Assembly (NCBI RefSeq): GCF_030695065.1
Contig: NZ_JAUYTR010000009.1
Span: 1 to 64,000 of the forward strand
Direction of reading: 5' to 3'
Length of the DNA stretch: 64,000 nucleotides
Source of the DNA: Sediminibacterium sp.
Lineage (GTDB): Bacteria > Bacteroidota > Bacteroidia > Chitinophagales > Chitinophagaceae
Positions 17,244 through 26,667 of this stretch are shown piece after piece. Each line of letters opens with the position of its first letter. The first letter of the stretch is position 1. Under the pieces are notes generated by a model. That model was not told the origin of the DNA and made no database searches. It saw only the letters and a program-made list of their open reading frames with translations. Position numbers and translations under genes: made by a program.

Positions 17244-18227
17244 TTATTTACCTGTATAAAATTCTTTGGGTTGCTTAGACCATTCTTCTTTTGGTAAAGA
17301 TTTAAAATACTCATAAGTCTTCGCCAAACCTTCTGCCCGCTCTACTTTTGGCTCCCAACCTAAAATAGATTTTGCCTTGGAAATATCTGGTTTTCTTTGT
17401 TTAGGATCATCTACCGGTAATTCTTTGTAAATTATTTTAACAGAAGATCCAGTTAGTTTTAATACTTCTTCTGCAAAATCCTTTAAAGTAATTTCATGTG
17501 GATTACCAATATTCACTGGCATAGTATAATCACTCATTAACAAACGATAGATCCCTTCAATTAAGTCATCAACATAACAGAAAGAACGGGTTTGACTACC
17601 ATCACCAAAAACGGTTAAGTCTTCTCCACGCAATGCTTGACCAATAAAAGCTGGTAGTGCTCTACCATCGTTCAGCCTCATTCTAGGACCATAGGTATTG
17701 AAAATGCGCACAATGCGTGTTTCAACTCCATGAAAAGTATAATAAGCTCTAGTGATAGATTCCATGAAACGCTTGGCTTCGTCGTACACTCCTCTTGGTC
17801 CTACCGGATTTACATTACCCCAATATTCTTCTGTTTGTGGATGCACCATTGGATCTCCGTAAACTTCACTGGTTGATGCAACCAACATTCTTGCACCCTT
17901 TGCCTTGGCTAATCCTAAACAATTATGTGTTCCTAATGCACCTACTTTTAAGGTTTGAATAGGAATCTTTAAATAGTCAATTGGGCTAGCTGGAGATGCA
18001 AAATGCAAGATATAATCAATAGGTCCTGGAACATGAATGAACTTGGAAACATCGTGGTGATAAAATTCAAAATCTTCCAACTTAAAAAGGTGATCAATAT
18101 TGCGGAGGTCCCCTGTAATTAGGTTGTCCATTCCCACTACTTTGAACCCTTCTTTAATAAAGCGATCACATAAATGTGAACCTAAAAATCCGGCAGCACC
18201 GGTAATTAAAACACGTTTTTGAGACAT
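17244..18227 (-). CDS. uxs: UDP-glucuronate decarboxylase (UDP-xylose synthase)
   Basis: Converts UDP-glucuronate to UDP-xylose. Start chosen at [19 protein letters not shown] (18227), which falls 10 nt after the ugd stop; the longer reading would overlap ugd. NAD-binding GAAGFLGS, catalytic Ser-Glu in STSEVYGDP and YxxxK in YDEAKRFME, and [10 protein letters not shown] are visible. About 327 residues. Directly downstream of ugd, which makes its substrate, so pathway order matches gene order. Confidence 0.93.
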   Translation of the reverse strand: MSQKRVLITGAAGFLGSHLCDRFIKEGFKVVGMDNLITGDLRNIDHLFKLEDFEFYHHDVSKFIHVPGPIDYILHFASPASPIDYLKIPIQTLKVGALGTHNCLGLAKAKGARMLVASTSEVYGDPMVHPQTEEYWGNVNPVGPRGVYDEAKRFMESITRAYYTFHGVETRIVRIFNTYGPRMRLNDGRALPAFIGQALRGEDLTVFGDGSQTRSFCYVDDLIEGIYRLLMSDYTMPVNIGNPHEITLKDFAEEVLKLTGSSVKIIYKELPVDDPKQRKPDISKAKSILGWEPKVERAEGLAKTYEYFKSLPKEEWSKQPKEFYTGK

Positions 18228-18237
18228 AATTGTTTTT

Positions 18238-19539
18238 TTAGTGGCGTCCAATGCTTTCGTAATGATAGCCCATGTCGGTAATATATTTTACTTCAAATAA
18301 GTTTCTTCCATCAAATATGACTTTGCCCTTTAACAAGCTATCAATCACTTCAAAATCAGGCGTTCTGAACTCACTCCACTCCGTTGCAATAACCAAGGCA
18401 TCTGCATTTTTTAAGGCCCCGTATTGGCTATCGGCATATTTAATTTTATCACCAATGGTATTTTTCACATTCGGCATAGCTTCTGGATCATAGGCAGTAA
18501 CTGTTGCACCTGCTGCTACCAATGCATCAATCAAGTACAAAGCTGGGGCTTCTCTAATATCATCTGTGTTAGGTTTAAAGGCCAATCCCCATAAAGCAAA
18601 ATGCTTCCCTTTTAAATCACCCTTAAAGTATTTCTCAATTTTAGGAATCAAGTGCAATTTCTGCGCTTCGTTTACTTCTTCAACAGCTTTTAAAATCTTG
18701 AAGTCATACTTCACTTCTTCAGAAGACATAATTAAAGCCTGCACATCTTTAGGGAAACAACTTCCACCATATCCAATACCTGGAAATAAGAATCGTTTAC
18801 CAATGCGATCATCCGATCCAATTCCTCTTCTAACCATGTCTACGTCTGCACCCACTTTTTCACAGAGTTGTGCAATTTCATTCATGAACGAAATTTTGGT
18901 AGCTAAGAAAGAGTTGGCCGCATATTTGGTTAACTCTGCAGATTTCTCATCCATAAAAATCACTGGATTACCCTGACGAACAAATGGAGCATACAAATCA
19001 GACATTAATTTTTTAGCTCTTTCAGATTGGGTACCAACTACCACACGATCTGGCTTCATAAAATCGTCTACCGCTACCCCTTCTCTTAAAAACTCTGGGT
19101 TACTCACTACATCAAATTCACCTTTATAGTTTTCTGCAACTGCTGCATGTACCTTCGCTGCAGTTCCCACAGGTACAGTACTTTTATCAACCAAAACTTT
19201 ATAATCGGTCATGATTTTACCAAGGTCTTTTGCAACCCCTAAAACATAGCGCAAATCTGCAGCGCCGCCTTCTCCGGGAGGAGTTGGTAAAGCTAAAAAC
19301 ACAATTTCCGCATCTTTAACACCTTCAGCTAAATTAGTGGTAAATGTTAAACGGCCTTCTCTTAAATTTCGTAAAAATATTTTTTCTAAGCCAGGCTCGT
19401 AAATGGTTATTTCTCCTTTAGACAGCTTTTCTACTTTTTTCTGGTCAATATCAATACAGGTAACTTTATTCCCGGTTTCTGAGAAACAAGTACCTGTTAC
19501 TAATCCAACATATCCTGTTCCTACTACTGCAATTTTCAT
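18238..19539 (-). CDS. ugd: UDP-glucose 6-dehydrogenase
   Basis: Oxidises UDP-glucose to UDP-glucuronate with two NAD+. Dinucleotide motif [12 protein letters not shown] at the N-terminus, catalytic Cys in [10 protein letters not shown] (residue ~264), and the C-terminal UDP-binding domain with [16 protein letters not shown]. 433 residues, normal length. Lies 6 nt downstream of the aminotransferase and 10 nt upstream of uxs. Confidence 0.96.
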   Translation of the reverse strand: MKIAVVGTGYVGLVTGTCFSETGNKVTCIDIDQKKVEKLSKGEITIYEPGLEKIFLRNLREGRLTFTTNLAEGVKDAEIVFLALPTPPGEGGAADLRYVLGVAKDLGKIMTDYKVLVDKSTVPVGTAAKVHAAVAENYKGEFDVVSNPEFLREGVAVDDFMKPDRVVVGTQSERAKKLMSDLYAPFVRQGNPVIFMDEKSAELTKYAANSFLATKISFMNEIAQLCEKVGADVDMVRRGIGSDDRIGKRFLFPGIGYGGSCFPKDVQALIMSSEEVKYDFKILKAVEEVNEAQKLHLIPKIEKYFKGDLKGKHFALWGLAFKPNTDDIREAPALYLIDALVAAGATVTAYDPEAMPNVKNTIGDKIKYADSQYGALKNADALVIATEWSEFRTPDFEVIDSLLKGKVIFDGRNLFEVKYITDMGYHYESIGRH

Positions 19540-19545
19540 AATTGA

Positions 19546-20676
19546 TTATTTATTAATAAAGTTTAAAACATGTGTGCTTATGTAATTTAATTGTTCTGCT
19601 GACATTTCAGTATGAACAGGAAGAGAAATTACGGAATTTGTTAATACATCTGTTACTGGAAGTAAAATTTCTTTTAAGCCAAAGGAGGCAAACATATCTT
19701 GCTTGTGCCCAGGCACAGGGTAATAAATCATTGAGGGGATTTTATGCTCCGCCAAATAAGCCACCAAACCCTCTCGGTCTACCCCATTTAATTGTAAAGT
19801 ATATTGATGATAAACATGGGTACTAAAATCAGCCACAAATGGTGTTACAATTGACGGATGATTAGCAAATGCTTTATTGTAAAAATCAGCCACGGCTTGC
19901 CTTGCAGCATTGTACTGATCTAATTTTTTGAGCTTAATATTCAACACTGCTGCTTGTATAGAATCTAACCTTGAATTACAACCCACTACTTCATGATAGT
20001 ATCTTTTCTGTTGACCATGATTGGCAATCATTTTCATTTGATGAGCCAAGGCATCATCATTGGTAAAAATGGCTCCCCCATCCCCATAAGCCCCCAAGTT
20101 TTTAGAGGGATAAAAACTAGTTGCCCCAATGGTTCCAATGGTTCCAGTTTTCTTTTTGGTACCATCCGAAAAAGTATATTCACAACCAATGGCTTGTGCA
20201 TTGTCTTCAATCACAAATAATCCAAACTCTTTGGCAATGGCCATAATTTCTTCCATTGGTGCCGCATGCCCGTATAAATGAACAGGTACAATGGCTTTTG
20301 TTTTTGGAGTAATAGCCTTCCGAACTGATGCAGGGTCTATGCAAAAAGTTTTTGGATCTACCTCTACAAAAACCGGGGTCAATTTCAACAATGCTACTAC
20401 TTCTGTGGTAGCAATATAGGTGAAAGACGGAGTGATTACCTCATCCCCAGGCTGCAATCCCAACGCCATCATAGCTATTTGTAAGGCATCGGTTCCGTTT
20501 GCACAAGGAATAGTATGCTTTACATCTAAATATGCTCCTAATGATTGGGTAAACTGTTGAACAGCTTTTCCGTTAATATAAGCTGCTGTATCTAACACTT
20601 CGTGAATGGCAGCATCCACTTCAGGTTTAATGGCAAGGTATTGTGAATGGGTATCTACCATTTGAATGGGCCGCAT
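19546..20676 (-). CDS. DegT/DnrJ/EryC1/StrS-family sugar aminotransferase
   Basis: PLP-dependent transaminase acting on a keto-sugar nucleotide, 376 residues. PLP lysine in SFYPSKNLGAYGDGG (residue ~187), IEDNAQAIG for the PLP-binding Asp, and CANGTDALQIAM for phosphate binding. The sequence is WbpE-like, and next to ugd a 3-keto-glucuronate derivative is a plausible substrate, but the substrate cannot be proven. First gene of the operon; a TAATTTTG box lies 16 nt before the ATG. Confidence 0.92.
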   Translation of the reverse strand: MRPIQMVDTHSQYLAIKPEVDAAIHEVLDTAAYINGKAVQQFTQSLGAYLDVKHTIPCANGTDALQIAMMALGLQPGDEVITPSFTYIATTEVVALLKLTPVFVEVDPKTFCIDPASVRKAITPKTKAIVPVHLYGHAAPMEEIMAIAKEFGLFVIEDNAQAIGCEYTFSDGTKKKTGTIGTIGATSFYPSKNLGAYGDGGAIFTNDDALAHQMKMIANHGQQKRYYHEVVGCNSRLDSIQAAVLNIKLKKLDQYNAARQAVADFYNKAFANHPSIVTPFVADFSTHVYHQYTLQLNGVDREGLVAYLAEHKIPSMIYYPVPGHKQDMFASFGLKEILLPVTDVLTNSVISLPVHTEMSAEQLNYISTHVLNFINK

Positions 20677-20692
20677 AGTATAAATTTATATG

Positions 20693-20737
20693 CAAAATTA
20701 CTACAAAATCAACAACAAAGATTTGAGTGTACATTTG
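20693..20737. promoter_or_regulatory. Divergent promoter pair, aminotransferase operon and waaA
   Basis: Minus strand: TAATTTTG (20693-20700) for the aminotransferase operon. Plus strand: TACATTTG (20730-20737), only 7 nt before the waaA ATG. Both match TAnnTTTG. The waaA message would be nearly leaderless. Confidence 0.55.
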
Positions 20738-20744
20738 TTCTTGC

Positions 20745-22004
20745 ATGAAATGGGCATACTTTTTTTTCATTCGGCTTTATCCTTTAATGGCAAAGCTTTT
20801 AGCTCCCTTTAATTCCAAAGCGGCATTATGGGTAAAGGGGCGAAAAGGGTTGATGCCATGTATAAAAACAGCCATGCAATTAAATGACCAACCCATAATT
20901 TGGATGCATGCTGCCTCCCTCGGAGAATTTGAACAAGGCTTGCCTGTAATAGAATCTATAAAAAAACAATATCCCCAACACCGTTTATTGGTTACTTTTT
21001 TTTCGCCATCTGGCTATGAAGTAAGAAAAAATCATCCATTAGCCGACTGGGTATTTTACTTGCCCATGGATAGCCCAATCAATGCTGTTGAGTTTATTAA
21101 TGCAGTAAAGCCTTCTATTGCTTTGTTCATCAAATATGAATTCTGGTATTTTTATTTATCCGAATTGAAGAAGCATCAAATTCCTACTCTGTTAGTATCA
21201 GGAATATTTAGACGAGAGCAGTTATTTTTTAAATGGTATGGAGGATTTTATCGAAAAATGCTTTTGAAATTTACCCATTTTTTTGTTCAAGATAAAGGTT
21301 CTGCTGATTTGATTAAAGACCTTGTACAACCCAATAGTATCACTATTTCTGGTGATACCAGATTCGACAGGGTACTTACCATTGCTACCGCAAGAAAGCA
21401 GTTCCCCATCATTGAGCAATTTTGTGCCAATCATCCAATTATAATTGCCGGAAGTACTTGGAGTGAAGACGATAAAGTATTGCAACATTTTACCAAGGTC
21501 CATCGCAATGCAAAATTCATTATAGCACCTCATCAAATTAGCCGGGAAAGATTAGCCGAATGCATGCAGCGTTATCCTTCGCCTATTCTACTTTCTGAAT
21601 TTGAATCTTTATCTAGCAATCAACTAAACAATTTTCAAACCCTTATAATTGACAATGTTGGCATGTTAAGTTCATTGTATTATTATGCAACCATTGCATT
21701 TATTGGAGGGGGATTTACTAATGAAGGAATTCACAACACCCTTGAAGCTGCAGTTTTTGGCAAGCCTGTTGTATTTGGACCAGTTTATGATAAGTATTTA
21801 GAAGCAGTAGAAATGGTTGAAATTGGCGCAGCTTTTAGTGCAGAAACGGCGCTTGAAATGGAAGTTTTGTTAGATGAATTACTTAATAATAGTGACGCGA
21901 TAACAAAAGCCGGCCAGGCTGGAGCCTTTTATGTTTCTACTAATGCAGGAGCGTCCAATAAAATTCTTGATTATATTCAGGCAAATCTTCTCTTGATCAA
22001 TTGA
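20745..22004 (+). CDS. waaA: 3-deoxy-D-manno-octulosonic acid (Kdo) transferase
   Basis: Adds Kdo to lipid A precursor at the inner membrane. Start at MKWAYFFFIRLYPLMAK (20745); the GTG at 20727 overlaps the promoter box. N-terminal membrane anchor, then WMHAASLGEFEQ with the catalytic Glu region, PMDSPINAVEFINAVKP, FVQDKGSADLI and the C-terminal nucleotide-binding FIGGGFTNEGIHNTLEAA. 419 residues, normal length. Its last 28 bp overlap the convergent hypothetical gene. Confidence 0.94.
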   Translation: MKWAYFFFIRLYPLMAKLLAPFNSKAALWVKGRKGLMPCIKTAMQLNDQPIIWMHAASLGEFEQGLPVIESIKKQYPQHRLLVTFFSPSGYEVRKNHPLADWVFYLPMDSPINAVEFINAVKPSIALFIKYEFWYFYLSELKKHQIPTLLVSGIFRREQLFFKWYGGFYRKMLLKFTHFFVQDKGSADLIKDLVQPNSITISGDTRFDRVLTIATARKQFPIIEQFCANHPIIIAGSTWSEDDKVLQHFTKVHRNAKFIIAPHQISRERLAECMQRYPSPILLSEFESLSSNQLNNFQTLIIDNVGMLSSLYYYATIAFIGGGFTNEGIHNTLEAAVFGKPVVFGPVYDKYLEAVEMVEIGAAFSAETALEMEVLLDELLNNSDAITKAGQAGAFYVSTNAGASNKILDYIQANLLLIN

Positions 22005-22633
22005 TCAAAAAGTTGCACAGTAGGATTGTCTTCTAACCAGCTTAGCTTCACTTTTAATTCTCGTTGAATCCAATATTGGGCTTCTGGAAAAATATTAAAA
22101 CTGTTGATGGTTTTAATGCTTCGCTCATACATATTCTCATCTCCCCTAAACAAATGATTAATAAATAAATAGCGATCATTAATACTGATGGCTTTTTTTA
22201 AATCACGAACTGGAGTTTCGTCTAACATGGTTGAAACCTCCACAGCATACTCATTTAAATGCTCATTCATTTCTGGAATATCCAATGCCAATAACTCATT
22301 AATTTCTTTAACTGGTTCAACTGCTACTTCTGCTTTAACCGGCTGATGAATTAAAGTAGGAATATCTGCATATTCGCCAAATAAAAACCCAGATGCTTCC
22401 TCTTTTTTGTTCGATTGCTTTGGAGTACTATGTATAAATTGAGGCATTTCATTTGGAGAAGAAACTGCCACTTGGGGCATTACTACAGCCACTTTTGCTT
22501 TATTAGTAATTATGGGTTTCAGCATTTGTAATTCGGCCAATAACAATTGAGCAGTAATAGCTAATTTATCCGCATCCGCTTGCTGATTATACTGTTCTTG
22601 TAATTTATTTATTAAAGTGCCTACTCTTTCCAT
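21977..22633 (-). CDS. Conserved hypothetical cytosolic protein
   Basis: About 218 residues from MERVGTLINKLQEQ (22633); an ATG three codons upstream is possible. N-terminal helical segment (~1-45), a low-complexity linker with Val/Pro/Ala (~46-130), then a compact C-terminal part (~140-218) with SINDRYLFINHLFRGDENMY and KLSWLEDNPTVQLFDQLIKR. The C-terminal block recurs in Bacteroidota proteins of unknown function. No signal peptide. Convergent overlap with waaA; divergent from tdk. Confidence 0.8.
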   Translation of the reverse strand: MERVGTLINKLQEQYNQQADADKLAITAQLLLAELQMLKPIITNKAKVAVVMPQVAVSSPNEMPQFIHSTPKQSNKKEEASGFLFGEYADIPTLIHQPVKAEVAVEPVKEINELLALDIPEMNEHLNEYAVEVSTMLDETPVRDLKKAISINDRYLFINHLFRGDENMYERSIKTINSFNIFPEAQYWIQRELKVKLSWLEDNPTVQLFDQLIKRRFA

Positions 22634-22710
22634 AGGAAGCAATACTTTTGGGGGTGACCAAAGGAGCCGTCTAATGGTCTAAAACGAATTTTAAGCTATT
22701 TTATTGTTAC

Positions 22711-23274
22711 ATGTTTATAGAACCAAATTTATCAGGAGAACGAAGGGGTTGGATTGAAGTCATTTGTGGAAGCATGTTTAGTGGCAAAACAGAGGAATTA
22801 ATCAGAAGACTCAAACGTGCAAAAATTGCTAACTTAAAAGTGGAGATATTCAAGCCCGCTGTAGACAAGCGATACGACGAAAACGATGTAGTTAGCCATG
22901 ATGCCAATGTAATTACTTCTACCCCAATTGAGAATTCACAAACGATACTGTTAATGGCCCAAGACGTTGATGTGGTGGGCATAGATGAAGCACAGTTTTT
23001 TGACGCGGAAATTGTGTCGGTTTGTGAAAAGCTAGCATTAAAAGGGGTAAGGGTTATCGTGGCTGGTTTAGATATGGATTATATGGGTAAACCGTTTGGT
23101 CAAATGCCCAACTTATTGGCAACCGCAGACTACATTACAAAGCTCCACGCTATCTGTATGAAATGTGGCAATATTGCCAATATATCTTATAGAAAAACCA
23201 ACGAGGAAAGTCAGGTTTTGTTGGGAGAAAAAGAAACCTACGAACCCCGTTGCAGAAATTGTTTTCATGAGTAG
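22711..23274 (+). CDS. tdk: Thymidine kinase
   Basis: Salvage kinase for thymidine. P-loop [24 protein letters not shown] with the catalytic Glu region, [14 protein letters not shown], and the zinc cysteines in CMKCGN and the C-terminal CRNC. 187 residues, type II TK length. Its 3' end overlaps ccmB by 8 bp. Confidence 0.95.
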   Translation: MFIEPNLSGERRGWIEVICGSMFSGKTEELIRRLKRAKIANLKVEIFKPAVDKRYDENDVVSHDANVITSTPIENSQTILLMAQDVDVVGIDEAQFFDAEIVSVCEKLALKGVRVIVAGLDMDYMGKPFGQMPNLLATADYITKLHAICMKCGNIANISYRKTNEESQVLLGEKETYEPRCRNCFHE

Positions 23275-23926
23275 CAGCAAATTAATATTAGCCCTAGTAA
23301 AAAAAGATTTACTGTTAGAAGCAAGACAACAGTACAGCTTTTATGGTGTGTTATTATATATCGCTTCTACTACTTTCGTAGTGTACCTTACCATGGGTCA
23401 ACCAGAAGAAAAAGTATGGAATGGCCTTTTTTGGGTACTGCAATTATTTGTATGCATCAATGCAGTAGCTAAAAGTTTTCTACAAGAAAACAAGGGCAGA
23501 ATGTTGTACTACTACTCTATTGCTTCTCCTACCCATTTTGTGTTGTCAAAACTATTGTTCAATGCAATATTGATGCTATTCATGAATATACTGAGCCTTG
23601 GCATTTTCACATTATTATTAGGCAATCCAATTATTCGAATGGGAGAATTCATACTCATTAGTATATTAGGAGGTATAAGTCTAAGCTTAGTATTCACTTT
23701 TCTTGCAGCAATTGCAGCTAAGGCTCAGCAACAAGCTGCCATGATGGCTATCATGGGCTTCCCCATTATTATTCCTCAACTATTGTTATTAACCAAAGTT
23801 TCTGCTGCAGCATTTACTTCGGCCATTCAAAACGGGTGGTGGCAAATGGTTGGTTTACTAGGGGCCCTTGATATAATGGTTATTGCACTCGCCATTATTT
23901 TATTCCCTTTTCTTTGGAAAGACTAA
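23267..23926 (+). CDS. ccmB: Heme exporter membrane protein CcmB
   Basis: Membrane subunit of the ABC module of cytochrome c maturation system I. Start at [21 protein letters not shown] (23267), inside the tdk 3' end; the longer reading upstream is just tdk sequence in another frame. About 219 residues with six hydrophobic segments and the CcmB signature KDLLLEARQ...[13 protein letters not shown]. ccmC and the ccmD-like gene lie about 7 kb away on the other strand; ccmA is not in the window. Confidence 0.9.
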   Translation: MSSSKLILALVKKDLLLEARQQYSFYGVLLYIASTTFVVYLTMGQPEEKVWNGLFWVLQLFVCINAVAKSFLQENKGRMLYYYSIASPTHFVLSKLLFNAILMLFMNILSLGIFTLLLGNPIIRMGEFILISILGGISLSLVFTFLAAIAAKAQQQAAMMAIMGFPIIIPQLLLLTKVSAAAFTSAIQNGWWQMVGLLGALDIMVIALAIILFPFLWKD

Positions 23927-23936
23927 TCTGTAGAAG

Positions 23937-24707
23937 TTAAAACCGCAAGTGTCTTACGGTAAGCCCATTATTAATTAATTGCTTTAAAGAATCAATCCCA
24001 ATCTTTAAGTGCTTGTCTACAAATTGAGCAGTTACTTTAGAATCACTGGCTTCCGTTTTTACGCCCTCTGGTATCATTGGTTGATCACTTACTAAAAGTA
24101 AAGCTCCGGTTGGAATTTTATTATAGAACCCTACTGTAAAAATGGTAGCTGTTTCCATATCAATGGCATATGCCCTCACTTTTTGTAAGTATTCTTTAAA
24201 CTCTTCGTCGTGCTCCCAAACCCTTCTGTTGGTGGTATATACCGTACCAGTCCAATAATCTACTTCGTAATCGCGAATGGTGGTAGAAATTGCTTTCTGC
24301 AAAGCAAACGCTGGCATTGCTGGAACTTCAGGCGGGAAATAGTCATTCGAAGTACCTTCTCCTCTTATAGCTGCAATGGGTAAGATAAGATCCCCTAATT
24401 TATTTCTACGCTTTAATCCGCCGCATTTGCCCAAGAATAATACCGCTTCTGGTTCTATGGCAGTTAGTAAGTCCATGATGGTTGCAGCACCGGGGCTTCC
24501 CATTCCAAAATTGATGATGGTAATTCCATCTGCAGTGGCACATTGCATCGGACGGTCCAATCCCACCACTGGAACATTGTTCCATTCTGCAAACATTTTT
24601 ACATAATTACTAAAATTGGTTAGCAAAATATATTTACCAAAATTTTCTAAAGTTTCACCTGTATAGCGAGGCAACCAATTGTTCACAATTTCTTCTCTTG
24701 ATTTCAT
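23937..24707 (-). CDS. amn: AMP nucleosidase, short form
   Basis: Hydrolyses AMP to adenine and ribose-5-phosphate. About 256 residues from MKSREEIVNNWLPRYTG (24707); the longer reading lacks similarity. It has only the phosphorylase-like catalytic domain, without the extra N-terminal domain of E. coli Amn. Visible motifs: INFGMGSPGAATIMDLL, FLGKCGGLKRRNKLGD, AYAIDMETATIFTVG and VSDQPMIPEGVK. Convergent with ccmB. Confidence 0.9.
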   Translation of the reverse strand: MKSREEIVNNWLPRYTGETLENFGKYILLTNFSNYVKMFAEWNNVPVVGLDRPMQCATADGITIINFGMGSPGAATIMDLLTAIEPEAVLFLGKCGGLKRRNKLGDLILPIAAIRGEGTSNDYFPPEVPAMPAFALQKAISTTIRDYEVDYWTGTVYTTNRRVWEHDEEFKEYLQKVRAYAIDMETATIFTVGFYNKIPTGALLLVSDQPMIPEGVKTEASDSKVTAQFVDKHLKIGIDSLKQLINNGLTVRHLRF

Positions 24708-24773
24708 ATTCAACAGTTTAACTTGTAAATATACAAAATAGTACTCATTTTTACAGCAAAGCACCGCTTAACC

Positions 24774-25205
24774 ATGTTTATTACATTTCCTGACTATCAT
24801 CCTAAATTAAAAACAACCGACCTAAAAACACAGGTTTGGTGCATAGTCAGAAAGAAATGGGTGATGTTTACTAAAGAGGAATGGGTAAGGCAGAGTTGGT
24901 TGAATTATTTGATTGAAGTGATGAAATACCCTGCTTCATTAATTGCTGTTGAAAAAGAAATTCATTTAGGTGAACTCAAAAAACGTTTTGATATAGTTGT
25001 ATTTTCAAATTTTTTACCTTGGATGATAATAGAATGCAAGGAAATGAATACTTCAATTAATGAAGATACTGTCAAGCAAGTAATGATATATAATATAAGA
25101 TTAAAAGCGCCTTTCATGATTATTAGTAATGGTAAAAATACAATTGGAGTGTTAATTAAAGAAGGCAGAATTTATAGATTATCATCATTACCGTTAATAC
25201 AATAG
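24774..25205 (+). CDS. HsdR N-terminal-like PD-(D/E)xK nuclease-fold protein
   Basis: 143 residues, matching the small stand-alone HSDR_N_2 proteins common in Bacteroidota. PD-(D/E)xK residues are visible: Glu in AVEKEI, Asp in KKRFDIVVF and ECK in MIIECKEMN. Not part of a restriction system here; there are no hsdS or hsdM genes. Role unknown; a repair or accessory nuclease is possible. Confidence 0.85.
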   Translation: MFITFPDYHPKLKTTDLKTQVWCIVRKKWVMFTKEEWVRQSWLNYLIEVMKYPASLIAVEKEIHLGELKKRFDIVVFSNFLPWMIIECKEMNTSINEDTVKQVMIYNIRLKAPFMIISNGKNTIGVLIKEGRIYRLSSLPLIQ

Positions 25206-25431
25206 TTGAGTAAAATATTTAAAAAAATATGGAATTTTTTATATACATTTTTTTTATACTATAATTAATAAAAAATAATTTTAATTGTCACAATTTTAAA
25301 AGATTTCTTTTTCTTTCAGTAACAAACGGTTGTAAAATTTTAAAAAATGTGATAGTGATTTCAAAACACTACTAAATTGAACGCCGAATAATAACTCAAG
25401 GCGATAGACAGAGTTTTTTAAAGTATTAAAA

Positions 25432-25782
25432 ATGAAAAAAATTGTCTTCAGCGCAATTCTTGTAATTAGCGCTGTCTCAACAAGTTTTGCCTCTTCAAGC
25501 CCATTAGTTAACAACGAAGAAAACAATTCCAAAAAAGTTGCAACATCCAAATCGTCTCAGTTTCCAGTTACAAACAAAAAACTATCACAACTGAAGTTTG
25601 AAAATTGTGCAACACGTTCAAGTACCATAGAAGGTATTTGCTGGATGCTTACCGCAACTTCAACAGTGTGTTGCGATTGCGAAGCCCCAGTTGCAGCTAT
25701 GTTGGCAACCATGAATGCACAAGATGAAGCAAGACGGTTAGCTTGGGTAATTGAAGTTCTTGAAGAAATTGATCCTTGTTAA
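25432..25782 (+). CDS. Small secreted Cys-rich protein, unknown family
   Basis: 116 residues. Signal peptide MKKIVFSAILVISAVSTSFA, a Ser/Asn/Lys-rich linker (~22-60), then a C-terminal part with six cysteines: FENC, EGIC, STVCCDCEAP and the final DPC. A helix AAMLATMNAQDEARRLAWVI lies between the last two groups. I recognise no family. It is the first gene of a tight group with a GLPGLI protein and an outer-membrane barrel. A 9-bp hairpin after its stop could raise its transcript level over the following genes, as seen for many precursor peptides. The preceding 226 bp are very AT-rich and hold no gene. Confidence 0.72.
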   Translation: MKKIVFSAILVISAVSTSFASSSPLVNNEENNSKKVATSKSSQFPVTNKKLSQLKFENCATRSSTIEGICWMLTATSTVCCDCEAPVAAMLATMNAQDEARRLAWVIEVLEEIDPC

Positions 25783-25791
25783 TTAACGAAG

Positions 25792-25822
25792 TAAGCGTTA
25801 AGAATAAGTTTCCTAACGCTTA
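25792..25822 (+). terminator. Intergenic hairpin, possible attenuator
   Basis: Perfect 9-bp arms TAAGCGTTA / TAACGCTTA with a 13-nt loop, between the Cys-rich peptide gene and the GLPGLI gene. It is followed by TTAAAATAAATT rather than a long U-run, so partial termination or mRNA stabilisation is more likely than full termination. Confidence 0.5.
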
Positions 25823-25836
25823 TTAAAATAAATTAA

Positions 25837-26661
25837 ATGAAATATCTAATAACTATATTCCTACTAATCATTATTGTGTCATTGAATGGACAAAATACTA
25901 AACCACCGATTAGTGGCAAAGCAATATATACCTTTAAACATCTAAGAGATACAAGCTTACCAAATAGTATTTATACTGAAAAAATGTTATTGATGTTTAA
26001 TAATTTTTCTTACAAATATTCAAGTTACATAAGTTATGTTGATGACTCAATTTCAAAATCAAGAACGTCAAATGTATTAGATTATTCTAAAAATTCAACT
26101 CAAACTAAATATACAAGACGGACAATTGAAGAGTTGTTCTATTTTTTTGATAAGAATGAATATTATTTTGTCCATCCATGGATTGGTGATAAAGTTGTAA
26201 TCGAAAATAGAATAGATAAAATCGATTGGAAAATACTAGATAGTACAAAAGAAGTTAAAGGATTAAATTGTGCACTAGCAGAAGCAAAATTCAAAGGAAG
26301 AATTTATAAAGCATGGTTTTGTCCTGCAATATCCGTAAATGCTGGGCCTTGGAAACTTAATGGTTTACCTGGATTAATTATAGAAGCCTATGACTTATCA
26401 AATAGTATACAATTTTCATTAGAGTCATTAGAAAAAAATGAACAGCTAATTGAGTTGCCAAAAGCTTTTAAAAAAGTGACAAAAAAAGAGTTTGACCAAT
26501 TAATTAATTCAATAAAACAAAATCCGAGTGGATTCATCAATGCAGCTTTAAATGGATCAAATACTCAAAATGGAAGTACTGCTATGCAATTGAATAAAAG
26601 CGGATCTAACACTCAAAATAAAAAAAATCAGATAAATAATCCAATAGAATTAAATGAATAA
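25837..26661 (+). CDS. GLPGLI family secreted protein
   Basis: 274 residues with signal peptide (MKYLITIFLLIIIVSLNGQ). The defining motif is intact in PWKLNGLPGLIIEAYD (residues ~169-184), preceded by AWFCPAISVNAGPW. The family is Bacteroidota-specific and of unknown function, probably periplasmic or surface-attached. The C-terminal ~45 residues are Asn/Ser/Gln-rich, with SNTQNGS and SNTQNKK repeats. Lies 54 nt after the Cys-rich peptide gene and 6 nt before the outer-membrane barrel gene, a pairing often seen for GLPGLI genes. Confidence 0.88.
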   Translation: MKYLITIFLLIIIVSLNGQNTKPPISGKAIYTFKHLRDTSLPNSIYTEKMLLMFNNFSYKYSSYISYVDDSISKSRTSNVLDYSKNSTQTKYTRRTIEELFYFFDKNEYYFVHPWIGDKVVIENRIDKIDWKILDSTKEVKGLNCALAEAKFKGRIYKAWFCPAISVNAGPWKLNGLPGLIIEAYDLSNSIQFSLESLEKNEQLIELPKAFKKVTKKEFDQLINSIKQNPSGFINAALNGSNTQNGSTAMQLNKSGSNTQNKKNQINNPIELNE

Positions 26662-26667
26662 ATCAAA

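Noticed and set aside
23165..23266. N-terminal extension of ccmB into tdk
   Set aside because: The residues are tdk sequence in another frame; CcmB similarity starts at the ATG at 23267.
24774..25205. Restriction-modification system from the HsdR-like gene
   Set aside because: Only the small N-terminal nuclease-like domain is present; no methylase or specificity subunit nearby.
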